64,000 bases of DNA from Aliiroseovarius sp. F20344 (GTDB lineage Bacteria > Pseudomonadota > Alphaproteobacteria > Rhodobacterales > Rhodobacteraceae): NCBI RefSeq assembly GCF_023016155.1, contig NZ_JALKBG010000003.1, positions 62,001 to 126,000 on the forward strand, written 5' to 3'. The notes beneath the pieces are model-generated. The model worked only from the letters and a program-made list of their open reading frames with translations, ran no database searches and had not been told where the DNA came from. The position numbers were made by a program, and so were the translations under genes. Positions 53,560-62,650 of the stretch are shown here, in pieces (position 1 is the stretch's first letter; each line of letters starts with the position of its first letter).

Positions 53560-54825
53560 CTATCGTCTGTCACGAACCGAATAGTAAACCATGACCGCAA
53601 CCACCCATATCCCGATCAGGAAGCCAGCCAACGTCGCCAGTATGATAAGACGCTGTGGGTATTCGGGTTTCTCAGCTAAAGTTGGCTCGATATAAGCTGC
53701 AAGGTAACGCGATTTTCGGGCCGCTTCGGCAGTTGCCAAATCAAGGGCTGTAAGGGCAGACAGATAGGCCTGTTCGGCAAACTGCTTGTCAACCGACAGA
53801 CGCTCATAATCCCCTATTAGGTTCGCATACGCACCATTCACCGTTCCATCGGTCGCGCTGAACCGCGCGCGCTCGTCATCCAGGCGTTGCTGGATCACGC
53901 CGACGCGACGACGTGCCTGAACAAGTCGCGGGTCCCCTTCGCGGGCAGTTTGCATCAGGATATCCAAATCGATCTGCGCTGAGGCCAATTGGTTTTGTAG
54001 TGAATTCAACAACCCCATACGGCCCACAATGTCAGCCTCGGGGTCAATGATTTGCGTTTCCAACCGAAATTTCTGGATGGCCGCGCGGGCATTGCTGAGA
54101 CGTTCGACTGCTTTTTCAAGCTCACTGCGCGCATAGCTGGTGGCATCATCTCGTGCAACGGCAGTCAGCTTGTTAATCATCACGGTGCTTTCGTCATAGA
54201 TAGCATCGGCGACAGCTTTGGCATCTTGAGGGCTGAAAGCGGTTACCCGAACTTCAATCAGACCTGACCCGCTGTCGTAAAACACTTTGACCACGCGCCC
54301 CCAGAACTTCTGAAGCCCTTCGATGGTGACATCAGAATCTATACCAAAGATGGGATCTGAGGGCATATGATACATTTTGCGTAGATCCAGCTTTGCATCT
54401 ACCAGGCGTACAATGCGTTGGCTTTGGATGAACTCAAACAAAACATCGGTATCGGTACCGCTGGATGACCCTGTCAGCTCTGTAATTCCACCTAGCATCT
54501 CAACCGGAGAGGCATTGTCTTCTGCGCGAACAGAGAATCCAAGATATGACGCGTACTGATCCGTGGCGATCACATAGAGATACACGGTTGCCGCTAAAAT
54601 CGGCACTAAAACGCCCAGAACGAACAGGTTCCGGATCATATTGTGCCGCTTTCGCGCGCGCGCGGGTTTCGCATGAGGTTTAAGCGGTGGAAGCTTTTCT
54701 TCTTTCTTGTTTTCTTCACCCCATCCGTCCTCGTCCAGCTCATCAATCTCGGCTTGCGAGATCGACGCATCCTTGTCGTTTCCGGCCTCGGCCTTAGGCT
54801 TGGGCGCATTAGGGGGTTTGGTCAT
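53560..54825 (-). CDS. kpsE: Capsule polysaccharide export inner-membrane protein (KpsE type)
   Basis: A 421-residue PCP-type protein: an acidic/proline-rich cytosolic N-terminus (1-60), a transmembrane helix (about 64-85; LFVLGVLVPILAATVYLYVI), a long periplasmic coiled coil (about 190-370, LSNARAAIQKFRLETQ), and a second helix near the C-terminus (about 395-415). It should bridge the ABC exporter and the outer-membrane protein. I prefer ATG 54825 to a GTG at 54837. First gene of kpsE-kpsT-wza on the minus strand. Confidence 0.85.
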   Translation of the reverse strand: MTKPPNAPKPKAEAGNDKDASISQAEIDELDEDGWGEENKKEEKLPPLKPHAKPARARKRHNMIRNLFVLGVLVPILAATVYLYVIATDQYASYLGFSVRAEDNASPVEMLGGITELTGSSSGTDTDVLFEFIQSQRIVRLVDAKLDLRKMYHMPSDPIFGIDSDVTIEGLQKFWGRVVKVFYDSGSGLIEVRVTAFSPQDAKAVADAIYDESTVMINKLTAVARDDATSYARSELEKAVERLSNARAAIQKFRLETQIIDPEADIVGRMGLLNSLQNQLASAQIDLDILMQTAREGDPRLVQARRRVGVIQQRLDDERARFSATDGTVNGAYANLIGDYERLSVDKQFAEQAYLSALTALDLATAEAARKSRYLAAYIEPTLAEKPEYPQRLIILATLAGFLIGIWVVAVMVYYSVRDRR

Positions 54826-54917
54826 ACGGTTATCCACGGCAAAACATTTTGCAAATCATATGCATTGTGGGCAGTTATCGGATACCTCTAAGGACGAATC
54901 AACTCGATATTACCCAA

Positions 54918-55709
54918 ATGACCGCCACGAGCACTGCAGATCCTACCCGTTTCAAGATGGGGCGTACCATCTTCGCGCTAATGCTGCGCGAGATGTCATC
55001 GACATATGGCCGGTCGACCGGGGGATACATCTGGGCACTGATCGAACCCATTAGCGGCATCGCGTTTCTAACCGTTGTCTTTTCGTTTGCGTTGCGATCG
55101 CCGTCGATCGGAGACAGCTTCGCGCTTTATTACGCGACTGGAATGTTGCCGCTGGGGCTTTTTCGGCAACTCAGCGGTAAGACTGCTAATGCGATCAAGT
55201 ATTCCAAACCTCTGTTGGGCTATCCGCGTGTGACGTTCATCGACACGATTTTGGCGCGCGTTATTCTGAACAGTATTACTCAGATGTTGATCAGTGCTGT
55301 GTTGATCGGCGGCATGGTGCTGGTAAGCCCATCCTTTGTCTTTTTAAACATCCCCGAGATGATGTTGTCGTTCCTGATGGCGATTGCGCTAGGGATTGGG
55401 ATTGGAACGCTGAATTGCTTCTTGTTTTGGCGTTTCGACTGGTGGCAAGAAATCTGGAAGGTCATCATGCGCCCGCTCTTCATCATCTCCGGCGTGCTTT
55501 ATAATTTTGATGACCTGCCCGCTTTTGCGCAGGAAATCTTGTGGTGGAACCCCATTGTGCACGTCGTGGGTCAAATGCGCATGGGAGTCTATGCGACCTA
55601 CGAACCGACGTATCTGTCGTATGTTTTTGTGTTTGCGGTCTCGTTGACGACTATGGCAGCCGGTCTAACCCTACTAAGCCGTTACCACGACGATATTTTG
55701 TACAAGTAA
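54918..55709 (+). CDS. kpsM: Polysaccharide ABC exporter permease (KpsM type)
   Basis: A 263-residue ABC-2 type permease with six hydrophobic helices: YGRSTGGYIWALIEPISGIAFLTVVF at the N-terminus and FRQLSGKTANAIKYSKPLLGYP and PLFIISGVLYNFDDLPAFAQEILWWNPIVHVV later are KpsM signatures. It is divergent from kpsE, with about 90 bp between, so promoters for both are there. Start ATG 54918 chosen; another in-frame ATG is at 54957. Confidence 0.9.
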   Translation: MTATSTADPTRFKMGRTIFALMLREMSSTYGRSTGGYIWALIEPISGIAFLTVVFSFALRSPSIGDSFALYYATGMLPLGLFRQLSGKTANAIKYSKPLLGYPRVTFIDTILARVILNSITQMLISAVLIGGMVLVSPSFVFLNIPEMMLSFLMAIALGIGIGTLNCFLFWRFDWWQEIWKVIMRPLFIISGVLYNFDDLPAFAQEILWWNPIVHVVGQMRMGVYATYEPTYLSYVFVFAVSLTTMAAGLTLLSRYHDDILYK

Positions 55710-55862
55710 GCGCCATTTGGGCCACTGAGGGCGCCCATTCAAATACATATACTTGATCTGACCGCTGCTTGATGCAATGTCACCCACGCTGTGTGCAAAC
55801 AGGGTGATGCATGGCAGTGACTGAAACTGTTCGTTGTTTGCAGACTTTGGAGTGGGCAGAGC

Positions 55863-56828
55863 ATGATTTTTAGCAGCCGCAAGCAGGCCAAGCGCGTTCT
55901 TCTGATTCATATCGGGTCTCACAAAACAGGAACGTCTTCTCTTCAATGCGCGCTTCTGTACGCCCATCAGAATGGATTACTTGGCGATCGCGCCTACGCA
56001 CATGTTCCGAACGGGACAAACATCAACAGGTTTGTAAAAATTAGCGGCTCAGATCGCAGTTTCAGATCAAAAATTGATTACCGCGCGTTCAAGCAAGCAT
56101 TTCCAAATGACGGAGACTATATCGCTTCGACTGAGAACTTGTTTTGGGTCTACAGCAAGTGGCAGCTTCGAAAATTGGCTTGGGTGCTGCGCCGACAGTT
56201 CGATGAGATAAAAATCGTCGTCTACCTGCGACGGCAGGATTCTTTGGCGCTTTCTCACCGCAAGCAAACAATTATGCGTAAAGGAACATTGGATTTTTAC
56301 AGCGCCGAAGTATCTGCGCTGCCATCCTATCGCAAATCCTTAGACAGCTATTTTTGCTACGATCAGAAGCTGAAGATCTGGGCCGACATATTTGGCGCCA
56401 AGAACATAACAGTTCGAAAATTTGAAAGAGATTCTCTTTTCAAAGGAGATACAGTTGCCGACTTTTTCCATCTGCTGGGCTTGGAAGAACCCAACTGGGG
56501 GGAAGACGTCAACAAAGCACTTTCGCGAAAGCAGCTTCTGATAGGGTTGTATTTGCGTTCCAAAGGCGTTCAAGAAAGCATAATCAAGCGCACGCTTGAG
56601 AAGGTTAACGATACAGACAAACTTGTCCCTTCACGGGCCGCGGCGCAGTCATTTCTCGACCAATTTCAAGAAAGCAATAGACGGCTTGCTACGTGGCTTG
56701 GAGACACCAGCAATCCTCACTATTTCAATACGGATCTGTCACGCTACCCCGAAGTCGGGAACGATGACGTCTCGGAAGCCGAGATAGAACAATGGCTGAG
56801 CGCGCTTTCTCCCGCTGAAACGCCTTGA
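55863..56828 (+). CDS. Sulfotransferase-like protein
   Basis: A 321-residue protein whose N-terminus LLIHIGSHKTGTSSLQCALL is a PAPS-binding loop of the sulfotransferase superfamily (HKTGTS). IVVYLRRQDSLALSHRKQ at about 120-136 resembles the second, 3'-phosphate site. The DNA is noticeably lower in G+C than the core genes, common in surface-polysaccharide loci. Likely sulfates a sugar of the exported glycan; acceptor unknown. No coupling with neighbours. Confidence 0.72.
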   Translation: MIFSSRKQAKRVLLIHIGSHKTGTSSLQCALLYAHQNGLLGDRAYAHVPNGTNINRFVKISGSDRSFRSKIDYRAFKQAFPNDGDYIASTENLFWVYSKWQLRKLAWVLRRQFDEIKIVVYLRRQDSLALSHRKQTIMRKGTLDFYSAEVSALPSYRKSLDSYFCYDQKLKIWADIFGAKNITVRKFERDSLFKGDTVADFFHLLGLEEPNWGEDVNKALSRKQLLIGLYLRSKGVQESIIKRTLEKVNDTDKLVPSRAAAQSFLDQFQESNRRLATWLGDTSNPHYFNTDLSRYPEVGNDDVSEAEIEQWLSALSPAETP

Positions 56829-56886
56829 ATTCTTGTATGTCCACCCCGCCGACACTATACAACCCGCGACGCAAGAAAGGTCTGTT

Positions 56887-58716
56887 ATGAAAGTTTCGGT
56901 TTATTCTGCCTATCACAAGTTATCGCCGCGGGTTTCGTCGAAAAGCATCAAGCCAATTCACGTTGGCGCTGCGGCCGCTGGCAACACGCTGCCGGGCATG
57001 CTCGCCGACAACACGGGCGATCATATTTCGGACAAAAACGGATCGTTTTGCGAACTTACTGCTCTGTACTGGGCTTGGAAAAATGATACCGAAAGCGATT
57101 TCATCGGGCTGATGCATTATCGCCGCCTTCTGGACGTAACCGGAAGCATCACCGAAGGCCAAACAGAAGTCTATTTGGGTGCCCTGAATACCGACGATTG
57201 GACAGAACGCGCCGAAGCTTGGATTGATGCTGAACTGGACAATTGGGACATCGTTCTGCCACGCCTTCATGAAATGGGAGTGAGCGTCGAAAACAACTAT
57301 CTCCGCGGGCACCACAAAGACGATTTCGACAAAATGCGCGACGTGATCGCAAATGATCACCCAGAGTATTTGGAGGCTTTTAACACCGCTGCCAAGTCTA
57401 CAGATATTCGACTGGGCAATATCGCATTAATGCGTCGTGAGGTCTTTGAAAGGTATTGCTCTTGGTTGTTTGACATCCTGCTGAAAGTGGATGCGGCGCA
57501 GATTGACCGCACGAATTACAGCTCTTACCAAGCCCGCTATATTGGCTTTTTGGCCGAGCGTTTGATGACCGCGTTTATCATTCATGAGCAAAAAACAAAC
57601 CCGTCCACCCGGATCCGTGAGACCTCTATTATCAACCTATCGAAGGCAGTCGTTACACCGTATCTTACCCAGCAGGATAAACCCGCTGATGACGTGGTGA
57701 ACATCGCAATAGCAGCAGACCGCGCTTATCTTCCCCATGCTTCAGCAATGATGAATTCGCTTTTGTCCAAGGCAGATCCCAAGCGTCCTATCGCGTTGTA
57801 TTTCTTGCATTCTGGGATTGGTCACGCAGACATCGAAGTGTTTGACGGATGGCTGAAGTCTCAGCAATCGAACATCCAACTTCATGCAATCGACACGGGC
57901 AACTACTTCGATGAAAGCTATCGGTCATCCAGCCGCGCGCCCTCAAATGCGACCTACAATCGCTTTTTGCTGTTCAACCTGCTGCCCGGCTTGGACCGGT
58001 TGCTATATCTTGATGTGGATATCATCCTGAAAGAAGACGTCTGCAAACTCTATGACGCAGACATTGGCGACGCCAAAATTGGCGCTGTTCCAGATTGGAT
58101 CATGACGCGCACATTGACCGGCCCCATCCCTACGATTGACCCCGATGTGCCCGATCTTTCGGCTTACCACCGCAATCGTCTAGAGATGTCGGATGCGCAG
58201 ATCGCACGCTATTTCAACGCAGGCGTTTTGTTGTTCAACTTCAAAACAATGGGCGATCTGAATGCATTGGGACGTCACTTGTTGCATGAGGCACAGAACG
58301 GCCGCTATCTATTCCGCGACCAGGACATTCTGAACAAAGCATTCAAAGATGATTTGTGCCTCTTGGATGCCCGCTGGAATGTCTTCAACTCGGTTGATGC
58401 TGCCTATTCCAAAGTGCCAAAACCAAATCATATGAAGGCTATGGAGGCGCGTCGCGATCCATGGATTATTCACTATGCCGATCGTGCTTACAAACCTTGG
58501 CACGGTGTTGCTGTTCCGCAATCTGGTTACTATTGGCAAGCTTTGATCAATACCCCCTACTACGGTGAGGTCATGGCGAATTTGCAAGCCACCAGCCAGC
58601 GCAATCTGATTGGAAAGTCACGTATTGTCGAAGCCGGCAAAGCAGTTGGACAAAAGTTCCCTGCGTTGAACCGCCCGCTTCTTCTCGCTTACAACGCAAT
58701 TCGAAAAATCCGGTGA
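56887..58716 (+). CDS. Two-domain glycosyltransferase (DUF4422 + GT8)
   Basis: A 609-residue protein. The N-terminal domain (about 1-255) is DUF4422: SFCELTALYWAWKNDTESDFIGLMHYRRLL, common in polysaccharide glycosyltransferases. The C-terminal domain (about 275-560) is GT8: VVNIAIAADRAYLPHASAMMNSLL, YLDVDIILKED with the DxD metal site, FNAGVLLFNF and WIIHYADRAYKPW. Probably a retaining glycosyltransferase assembling the surface glycan. AAAGG precedes ATG 56887. Confidence 0.87.
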   Translation: MKVSVYSAYHKLSPRVSSKSIKPIHVGAAAAGNTLPGMLADNTGDHISDKNGSFCELTALYWAWKNDTESDFIGLMHYRRLLDVTGSITEGQTEVYLGALNTDDWTERAEAWIDAELDNWDIVLPRLHEMGVSVENNYLRGHHKDDFDKMRDVIANDHPEYLEAFNTAAKSTDIRLGNIALMRREVFERYCSWLFDILLKVDAAQIDRTNYSSYQARYIGFLAERLMTAFIIHEQKTNPSTRIRETSIINLSKAVVTPYLTQQDKPADDVVNIAIAADRAYLPHASAMMNSLLSKADPKRPIALYFLHSGIGHADIEVFDGWLKSQQSNIQLHAIDTGNYFDESYRSSSRAPSNATYNRFLLFNLLPGLDRLLYLDVDIILKEDVCKLYDADIGDAKIGAVPDWIMTRTLTGPIPTIDPDVPDLSAYHRNRLEMSDAQIARYFNAGVLLFNFKTMGDLNALGRHLLHEAQNGRYLFRDQDILNKAFKDDLCLLDARWNVFNSVDAAYSKVPKPNHMKAMEARRDPWIIHYADRAYKPWHGVAVPQSGYYWQALINTPYYGEVMANLQATSQRNLIGKSRIVEAGKAVGQKFPALNRPLLLAYNAIRKIR

Positions 58717-58720
58717 GGAA

Positions 58721-59416
58721 ATGAAGAAGGTACTGAAATCTCTAAGAAATCTCTTGCAGCGCGACCCTTCGCCCTCGCAGATTGAGGGACAGGTACATAT
58801 CATTGCATCGCCATATAAGACAGGATCGACTTCGATCGGAAAATCGCTGATTGCGTTGGGTGTCGGACATCGCGAAATGCCGCATGATGGCGCGCTTTTA
58901 AAGAGTATCCGACCAGCAGCTTCATATTATCGCAAAGCACTTGGGAATGGTATGGACTTTCACAGCTTTGAAGCCGCTGAAAGAAACAAACTATTAGAGA
59001 AATTTCAGCCTTTGGTCGCGAAAGCTGCCCGATACGATATCTTTCATGATGCTCCTATGGGACATGCCCATTTGCACCCATTTATCCGCAAGATCCTTGC
59101 ACCGGAAGCGCGTTTCATCTGGGTCAACCGTGACGCTGAAAGTTGGTTAGAAAGCGTCCGAAAATGGGAAATATCGCACCCAGAGATCTATCGCCAACAC
59201 ACACTATGGGAAAGCGATCCAGAGGCGCGTATCGCCAACCGCTTGGCTTTCTGGAAACGTCATCATGAAGCTTTCCTACGTTTGGCCGATACGTTTCCAG
59301 AACATTGTATTGAACTTCGCTGGAGTGATCTGAAAAGCTACTCAGCGCTGGCGAATTTCTATCAGGTGCCGGAACCAAAACAGGCATTCCCACATAGCAA
59401 TGCGGCCAAATCATAG
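58721..59416 (+). CDS. Sulfotransferase-like protein
   Basis: A 231-residue protein with the PAPS loop IIASPYKTGSTSIGKSL (about 27-43) and a second site ARFIWVNRDAESWLESV (about 128-144). It begins 4 bp after the GT8 stop, so the pair is likely co-transcribed. Resembles eukaryotic-type and bacterial P-loop sulfotransferases. With the gene at 55.9 kb it suggests sulfate-ester decoration of the glycan. Confidence 0.75.
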   Translation: MKKVLKSLRNLLQRDPSPSQIEGQVHIIASPYKTGSTSIGKSLIALGVGHREMPHDGALLKSIRPAASYYRKALGNGMDFHSFEAAERNKLLEKFQPLVAKAARYDIFHDAPMGHAHLHPFIRKILAPEARFIWVNRDAESWLESVRKWEISHPEIYRQHTLWESDPEARIANRLAFWKRHHEAFLRLADTFPEHCIELRWSDLKSYSALANFYQVPEPKQAFPHSNAAKS

Positions 59417-59429
59417 CGATTAGCCTCGT

Positions 59430-60173
59430 TCAGGTTCCACCGCCACGTACGATCTTTCCGTCAACGATGTGAATGCCGCATTCAGTCTTTTCGCTGTCAG
59501 CCCAGCGCCCTGCGCGGGCATCTTCGCCCGGTTTAACGGCACGTGTACAGGGAAGGCATCCGACGGATAGATAGCCGCGTTCTTTCAGCGGGTGATCGGG
59601 CAAATCATGTGTCTTGAAATAGGTAGCCACGTCGTCAGCGGTCCAATTGAGCAGTGGATTGACCTTCAGCCATCGATCCTGTGTCTCGAACAGTTCTAGG
59701 TCGTTACGTGTGCTGGCTTGTCCGCGCTTGCGCCCAGTTATCCAGCAATCCAGCCCGCGCAGCGCCGCTAGCATCGGCAGTGTCTTGCGTACGTGGCAGC
59801 ACAGATCCGAGTTCGACTGGTGTAGAACGCCATCAGGATCGTCGGCTGTCACGCTGGCTGGTCGCGGGTGGACGGTCTGGATGTTACAAAGGCCAAGTTT
59901 CGAAACGAGATCTTCACGATAGGACAGCGTTTCAGGGAAGTGCATGCCTGTATCCAAGAAGATCACTGGAACATAAGGATCAATCTGCGAGACCATGTGT
60001 AGGAGCACGGCAGCTTCTGTTCCAAAAGAAGACACAAGCCCGATCCGTCCGGGAAACAATGTTTTGATCGCGTGTTTTAGAACGTCTTCCGCGGCTAACT
60101 GGTCATAGCTTTCGGTCAGACCCTGCGCTTTTTCACGCAGTTCAATGCGTGCATTCGTTTCCAGAGCGTGCAT
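59430..60173 (-). CDS. cysH: Adenylyl-sulfate (APS) reductase CysH, 4Fe-4S type
   Basis: A 247-residue PP-loop reductase making sulfite from APS with thioredoxin. PP-loop GLVSSFGTEAAVLLHMV (about 45-61); the 4Fe-4S cysteines are in SDLCCHVRK and GCLPCTRAV (CC...CxxC), the mark of APS- rather than PAPS-reductases; the catalytic cysteine is in KTECGIHIV near the C-terminus. Its place beside an SQD1-like gene is notable because that enzyme uses sulfite. A 70 bp gap with a hairpin separates it from sqdB upstream. Confidence 0.92.
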   Translation of the reverse strand: MHALETNARIELREKAQGLTESYDQLAAEDVLKHAIKTLFPGRIGLVSSFGTEAAVLLHMVSQIDPYVPVIFLDTGMHFPETLSYREDLVSKLGLCNIQTVHPRPASVTADDPDGVLHQSNSDLCCHVRKTLPMLAALRGLDCWITGRKRGQASTRNDLELFETQDRWLKVNPLLNWTADDVATYFKTHDLPDHPLKERGYLSVGCLPCTRAVKPGEDARAGRWADSEKTECGIHIVDGKIVRGGGT

Positions 60174-60209
60174 TACACTGCCTTTGGTATCTGAATGACA
60201 AATTAGCAG

Positions 60210-60235
60210 GGGCCGCTACCTTTCGACAGCGGCCC
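60210..60235 (-). terminator. Hairpin between sqdB and cysH
   Basis: GGGCCGCT (60210-60217) and AGCGGCCC (60228-60235) form an eight-base stem with a ten-base loop. No clear U-tract follows on the minus strand, so it may be a weak terminator or a processing/stability element between the two genes. Confidence 0.45.
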
Positions 60236-60244
60236 ATGTAAGCT

Positions 60245-61402
60245 TTATTTCCAAAGCGAGACGCAGGGGATCTTGGTCGTGTCGCAGCGACCCGAGTATT
60301 TCTCGGCGATCTCTTTGACTTCGTCCATCAAGCCGCCTTGCAGCTTGATCGGCTCAAGACCCAGACCCAGGAAGCGGTCATTGGCGACGTGCAGTTCGTT
60401 CTCGGCTGCTTCATTGCGCGGGTTTTCCAGATAAGCGATCTCGGCGCCCATCATGTCGTGGATCATCTGGGCCAGATCACGCACGCGGTGCGTTTCGGTC
60501 ATCTGGTTCAGGATGTTCACACGCTCGCCAGCTTGCGGTGGGTTTTCCAGCGCCAGCTCGATGCAGCGGCAGGTGTCCTGAATGTGGATAAAGGCACGCG
60601 TTTGCCCACCAGTGCCGTGAACGGTCATCGGATAGTCCACAGCCGCTTGCATGATGAAGCGGTTCAGAACGGTACCGTAATCGCCGTCATAGTCGAAACG
60701 GTTGATCAGACGCTCGTCCATCTTGGTTTCCGCGGTCTGCGTGCCCCATACGATGCCCTGGTGCAGGTCGGTAACCTTCACACCGTCGTTTTTGTTGTAG
60801 AAAGCGAACAGCAGTTGGTCTTGGCTTTTCGTCATGTGGTAGATCGAACCCGGGTTGGTCGGGTAAAGGATCTCGGTTTCGGTCTCACCTTCGGGGGTGT
60901 CGACCTTCACCTTCAGATAGCCTTCGGGGATCTTCATGCCTGCGGTGCCATAACCATAGACGCCCATAGTGCCCAAGTGGATCAGGTGAACGTCCAGACC
61001 ACTTTCAACAACCGCAGCCAACACATCGTTGGTGGCGTTCAAGTTGTTCGAAACCGTGTAGCGTTTGTGCTGGGCCGATTTCATCGAATAAGGGGCTGCG
61101 CGCTGTTCGGCGAAGTGGATGATCGCATCCGGCTTCTCGTCTTTGATCAGCGTCAGCAGGCGGTGATATTGCTCGCCCACAGTGAAGTTGTGGAACTTGA
61201 TCTCTTTACCAGTCAGCTCTTTCCAAACGCGGATGCGTTCGCCGATCGGACGGATCGGGGTCAGGCTGTCTACTTCTAGCTCAATGTCAATTTCACGGCG
61301 CGACAGGTTGTCGACGATAATGACATCGTGACCACGGTTCGACAGATACAAGGCATTCGGCCAGCCGCAGAATCCGTCACCACCTAGAATGATTACTTTC
61401 AT
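60245..61402 (-). CDS. sqdB: UDP-sulfoquinovose synthase-like SDR (SqdB / SQD1)
   Basis: A 385-residue NAD-dependent SDR. The N-terminal [18 protein letters not shown] glycine motif, [31 protein letters not shown] and [11 protein letters not shown] (Tyr/Lys) are the SQD1 signatures; SQD1 converts UDP-glucose plus sulfite to UDP-sulfoquinovose. SQDG-lipid partner genes (sqdC, sqdD, SQDX type) are not in view; the gene is instead in a capsule-type locus beside cysH. It may serve sulfolipid or a sulfonated glycan. A standard SD precedes ATG 61402. Confidence 0.82.
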   Translation of the reverse strand: MKVIILGGDGFCGWPNALYLSNRGHDVIIVDNLSRREIDIELEVDSLTPIRPIGERIRVWKELTGKEIKFHNFTVGEQYHRLLTLIKDEKPDAIIHFAEQRAAPYSMKSAQHKRYTVSNNLNATNDVLAAVVESGLDVHLIHLGTMGVYGYGTAGMKIPEGYLKVKVDTPEGETETEILYPTNPGSIYHMTKSQDQLLFAFYNKNDGVKVTDLHQGIVWGTQTAETKMDERLINRFDYDGDYGTVLNRFIMQAAVDYPMTVHGTGGQTRAFIHIQDTCRCIELALENPPQAGERVNILNQMTETHRVRDLAQMIHDMMGAEIAYLENPRNEAAENELHVANDRFLGLGLEPIKLQGGLMDEVKEIAEKYSGRCDTTKIPCVSLWK

Positions 61403-61489
61403 GTTTCTCTACCCGCTATAATTAGGTTGGAACGAGCTATAGACCCGTTTGGAACAAAGGAAAACCTCTATCCGCGAAGCTGCGACAGC

Positions 61490-62452
61490 CTAGCGCGAAT
61501 AGTAGGTATAGGTTTGGCGAATGCCCTCGGCGAAATCGGTGATCTGGTCACCCAGAAGGACCTTCACATCATCAGCCGAGGCGATGACGTCACGAGGTTC
61601 GGTCTTCAAAAGATCCTCAGCTGGGATCTTGGTGTAGTTCAATTTTTCACCGCTGGCCTCTTCGATTGCGCTTACGACATCCATCAATGTGGTCGACACA
61701 CCAGCACCCAGCATGTTCACGCGGTCATAATCCTCGCCATCGCGCACGCGCTTGGCTTGGGTGGCAATGCCACGCCCAATATCACCTGCATAGATGAAGT
61801 CACGCGACTGTTTGCCGTCGCCATTGATGAACACTTCACCACCTTCAACGATGGCGCGCGTGAAGGCGTGGATCGCGCTTTTCTTCTTGTCCGAGAAGCG
61901 GCCATAGACGTTGGTCATTCGAATGACCGAGAATGTGCCACCCCGTAGTTCCACAAGCTTTTCAAGGATCATCTCTTCCGCAGCCTTGGTTGCGCCATAG
62001 AAGTTTTTCGGGCAATAGGCCGAACTGGTGCGCACTTCGAAGGTGCCGTCAAACAGCGCGCCCGCAGTTGAAATCAGGATGAAATGGTCGCCTGGCTGGA
62101 CAGCCTCCATCACGAACTTCGAGGGGTTGGCGATGTTTGCATCGATGAAGTCCAAAGGACGGTCTTTCGATTCAGCCACTCGCGTTTCGCCTGCAAGGAA
62201 CACAAAAATCCGCCCACCGTCAGTGGCTTTTTGTTGATCAAGGAAATCAATCGCGCCCGCGTCCTCGTATCCACCGGCAAAGCTAGGCAGATCCAGCGCT
62301 TCGTGTCCGGGCACAGCATTCGATAGATCGTCGATCACCATAGGTTCCAGCCCGTCGAACTGATCGTCTTGGGCGATCACGTCCAAAATGTTGCGCCCTA
62401 CGAAGCCAAAGCCCCCGATCAACACCAGCGAAGTTGAATTTTTCATGTTCAT
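61490..62452 (-). CDS. NAD-dependent epimerase/dehydratase (extended SDR)
   Basis: A 320-residue extended SDR nucleotide-sugar enzyme: LIGGFGFVGRNILDVIA glycine motif, FVFLAGETRVAESKDRP, catalytic FYGATKAAEE (YxxxK), and VIRMTNVYGRF plus RDFIYAGDIGRGI. Similar to GDP/UDP-sugar 4,6-dehydratases or 4-epimerases. Likely makes a nucleotide sugar for the same glycan. Upstream of sqdB by 87 bp on the same strand. A second in-frame ATG at 62446 is possible. Confidence 0.82.
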   Translation of the reverse strand: MNMKNSTSLVLIGGFGFVGRNILDVIAQDDQFDGLEPMVIDDLSNAVPGHEALDLPSFAGGYEDAGAIDFLDQQKATDGGRIFVFLAGETRVAESKDRPLDFIDANIANPSKFVMEAVQPGDHFILISTAGALFDGTFEVRTSSAYCPKNFYGATKAAEEMILEKLVELRGGTFSVIRMTNVYGRFSDKKKSAIHAFTRAIVEGGEVFINGDGKQSRDFIYAGDIGRGIATQAKRVRDGEDYDRVNMLGAGVSTTLMDVVSAIEEASGEKLNYTKIPAEDLLKTEPRDVIASADDVKVLLGDQITDFAEGIRQTYTYYSR

Positions 62453-62650
62453 TTGCCCAGTAAAATATCTGTATTCGTTGCCCGTTCACCTAAAGCCCCC
62501 CGCCCCAAAGGTCAAACCTTGCAGCCTTAAATCTGCCCTTTGTTTCTAATTAGTACCCTCCAAGGGCAAGAGCATTGACAAGCCTTGCAAAATAAGGGGA
62601 AAACCCAGCTCGACGTCCATGCACGCCACTATTAGAACAAGGTTTTGAAA

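Noticed and set aside
54829-54837. DnaA-box-like TTATCCACG at the kpsE start
   Set aside because: One mismatch, isolated, and partly inside the possible coding start; likely chance.
55710-55862. Hairpin TGATGCA...GGGTGATGCA before the first sulfotransferase as a terminator
   Set aside because: Imperfect stem and no U-tract; not called.
60338-61279. 313-codon open frame opposite sqdB
   Set aside because: Mirror of a codon-biased real gene; no domain.
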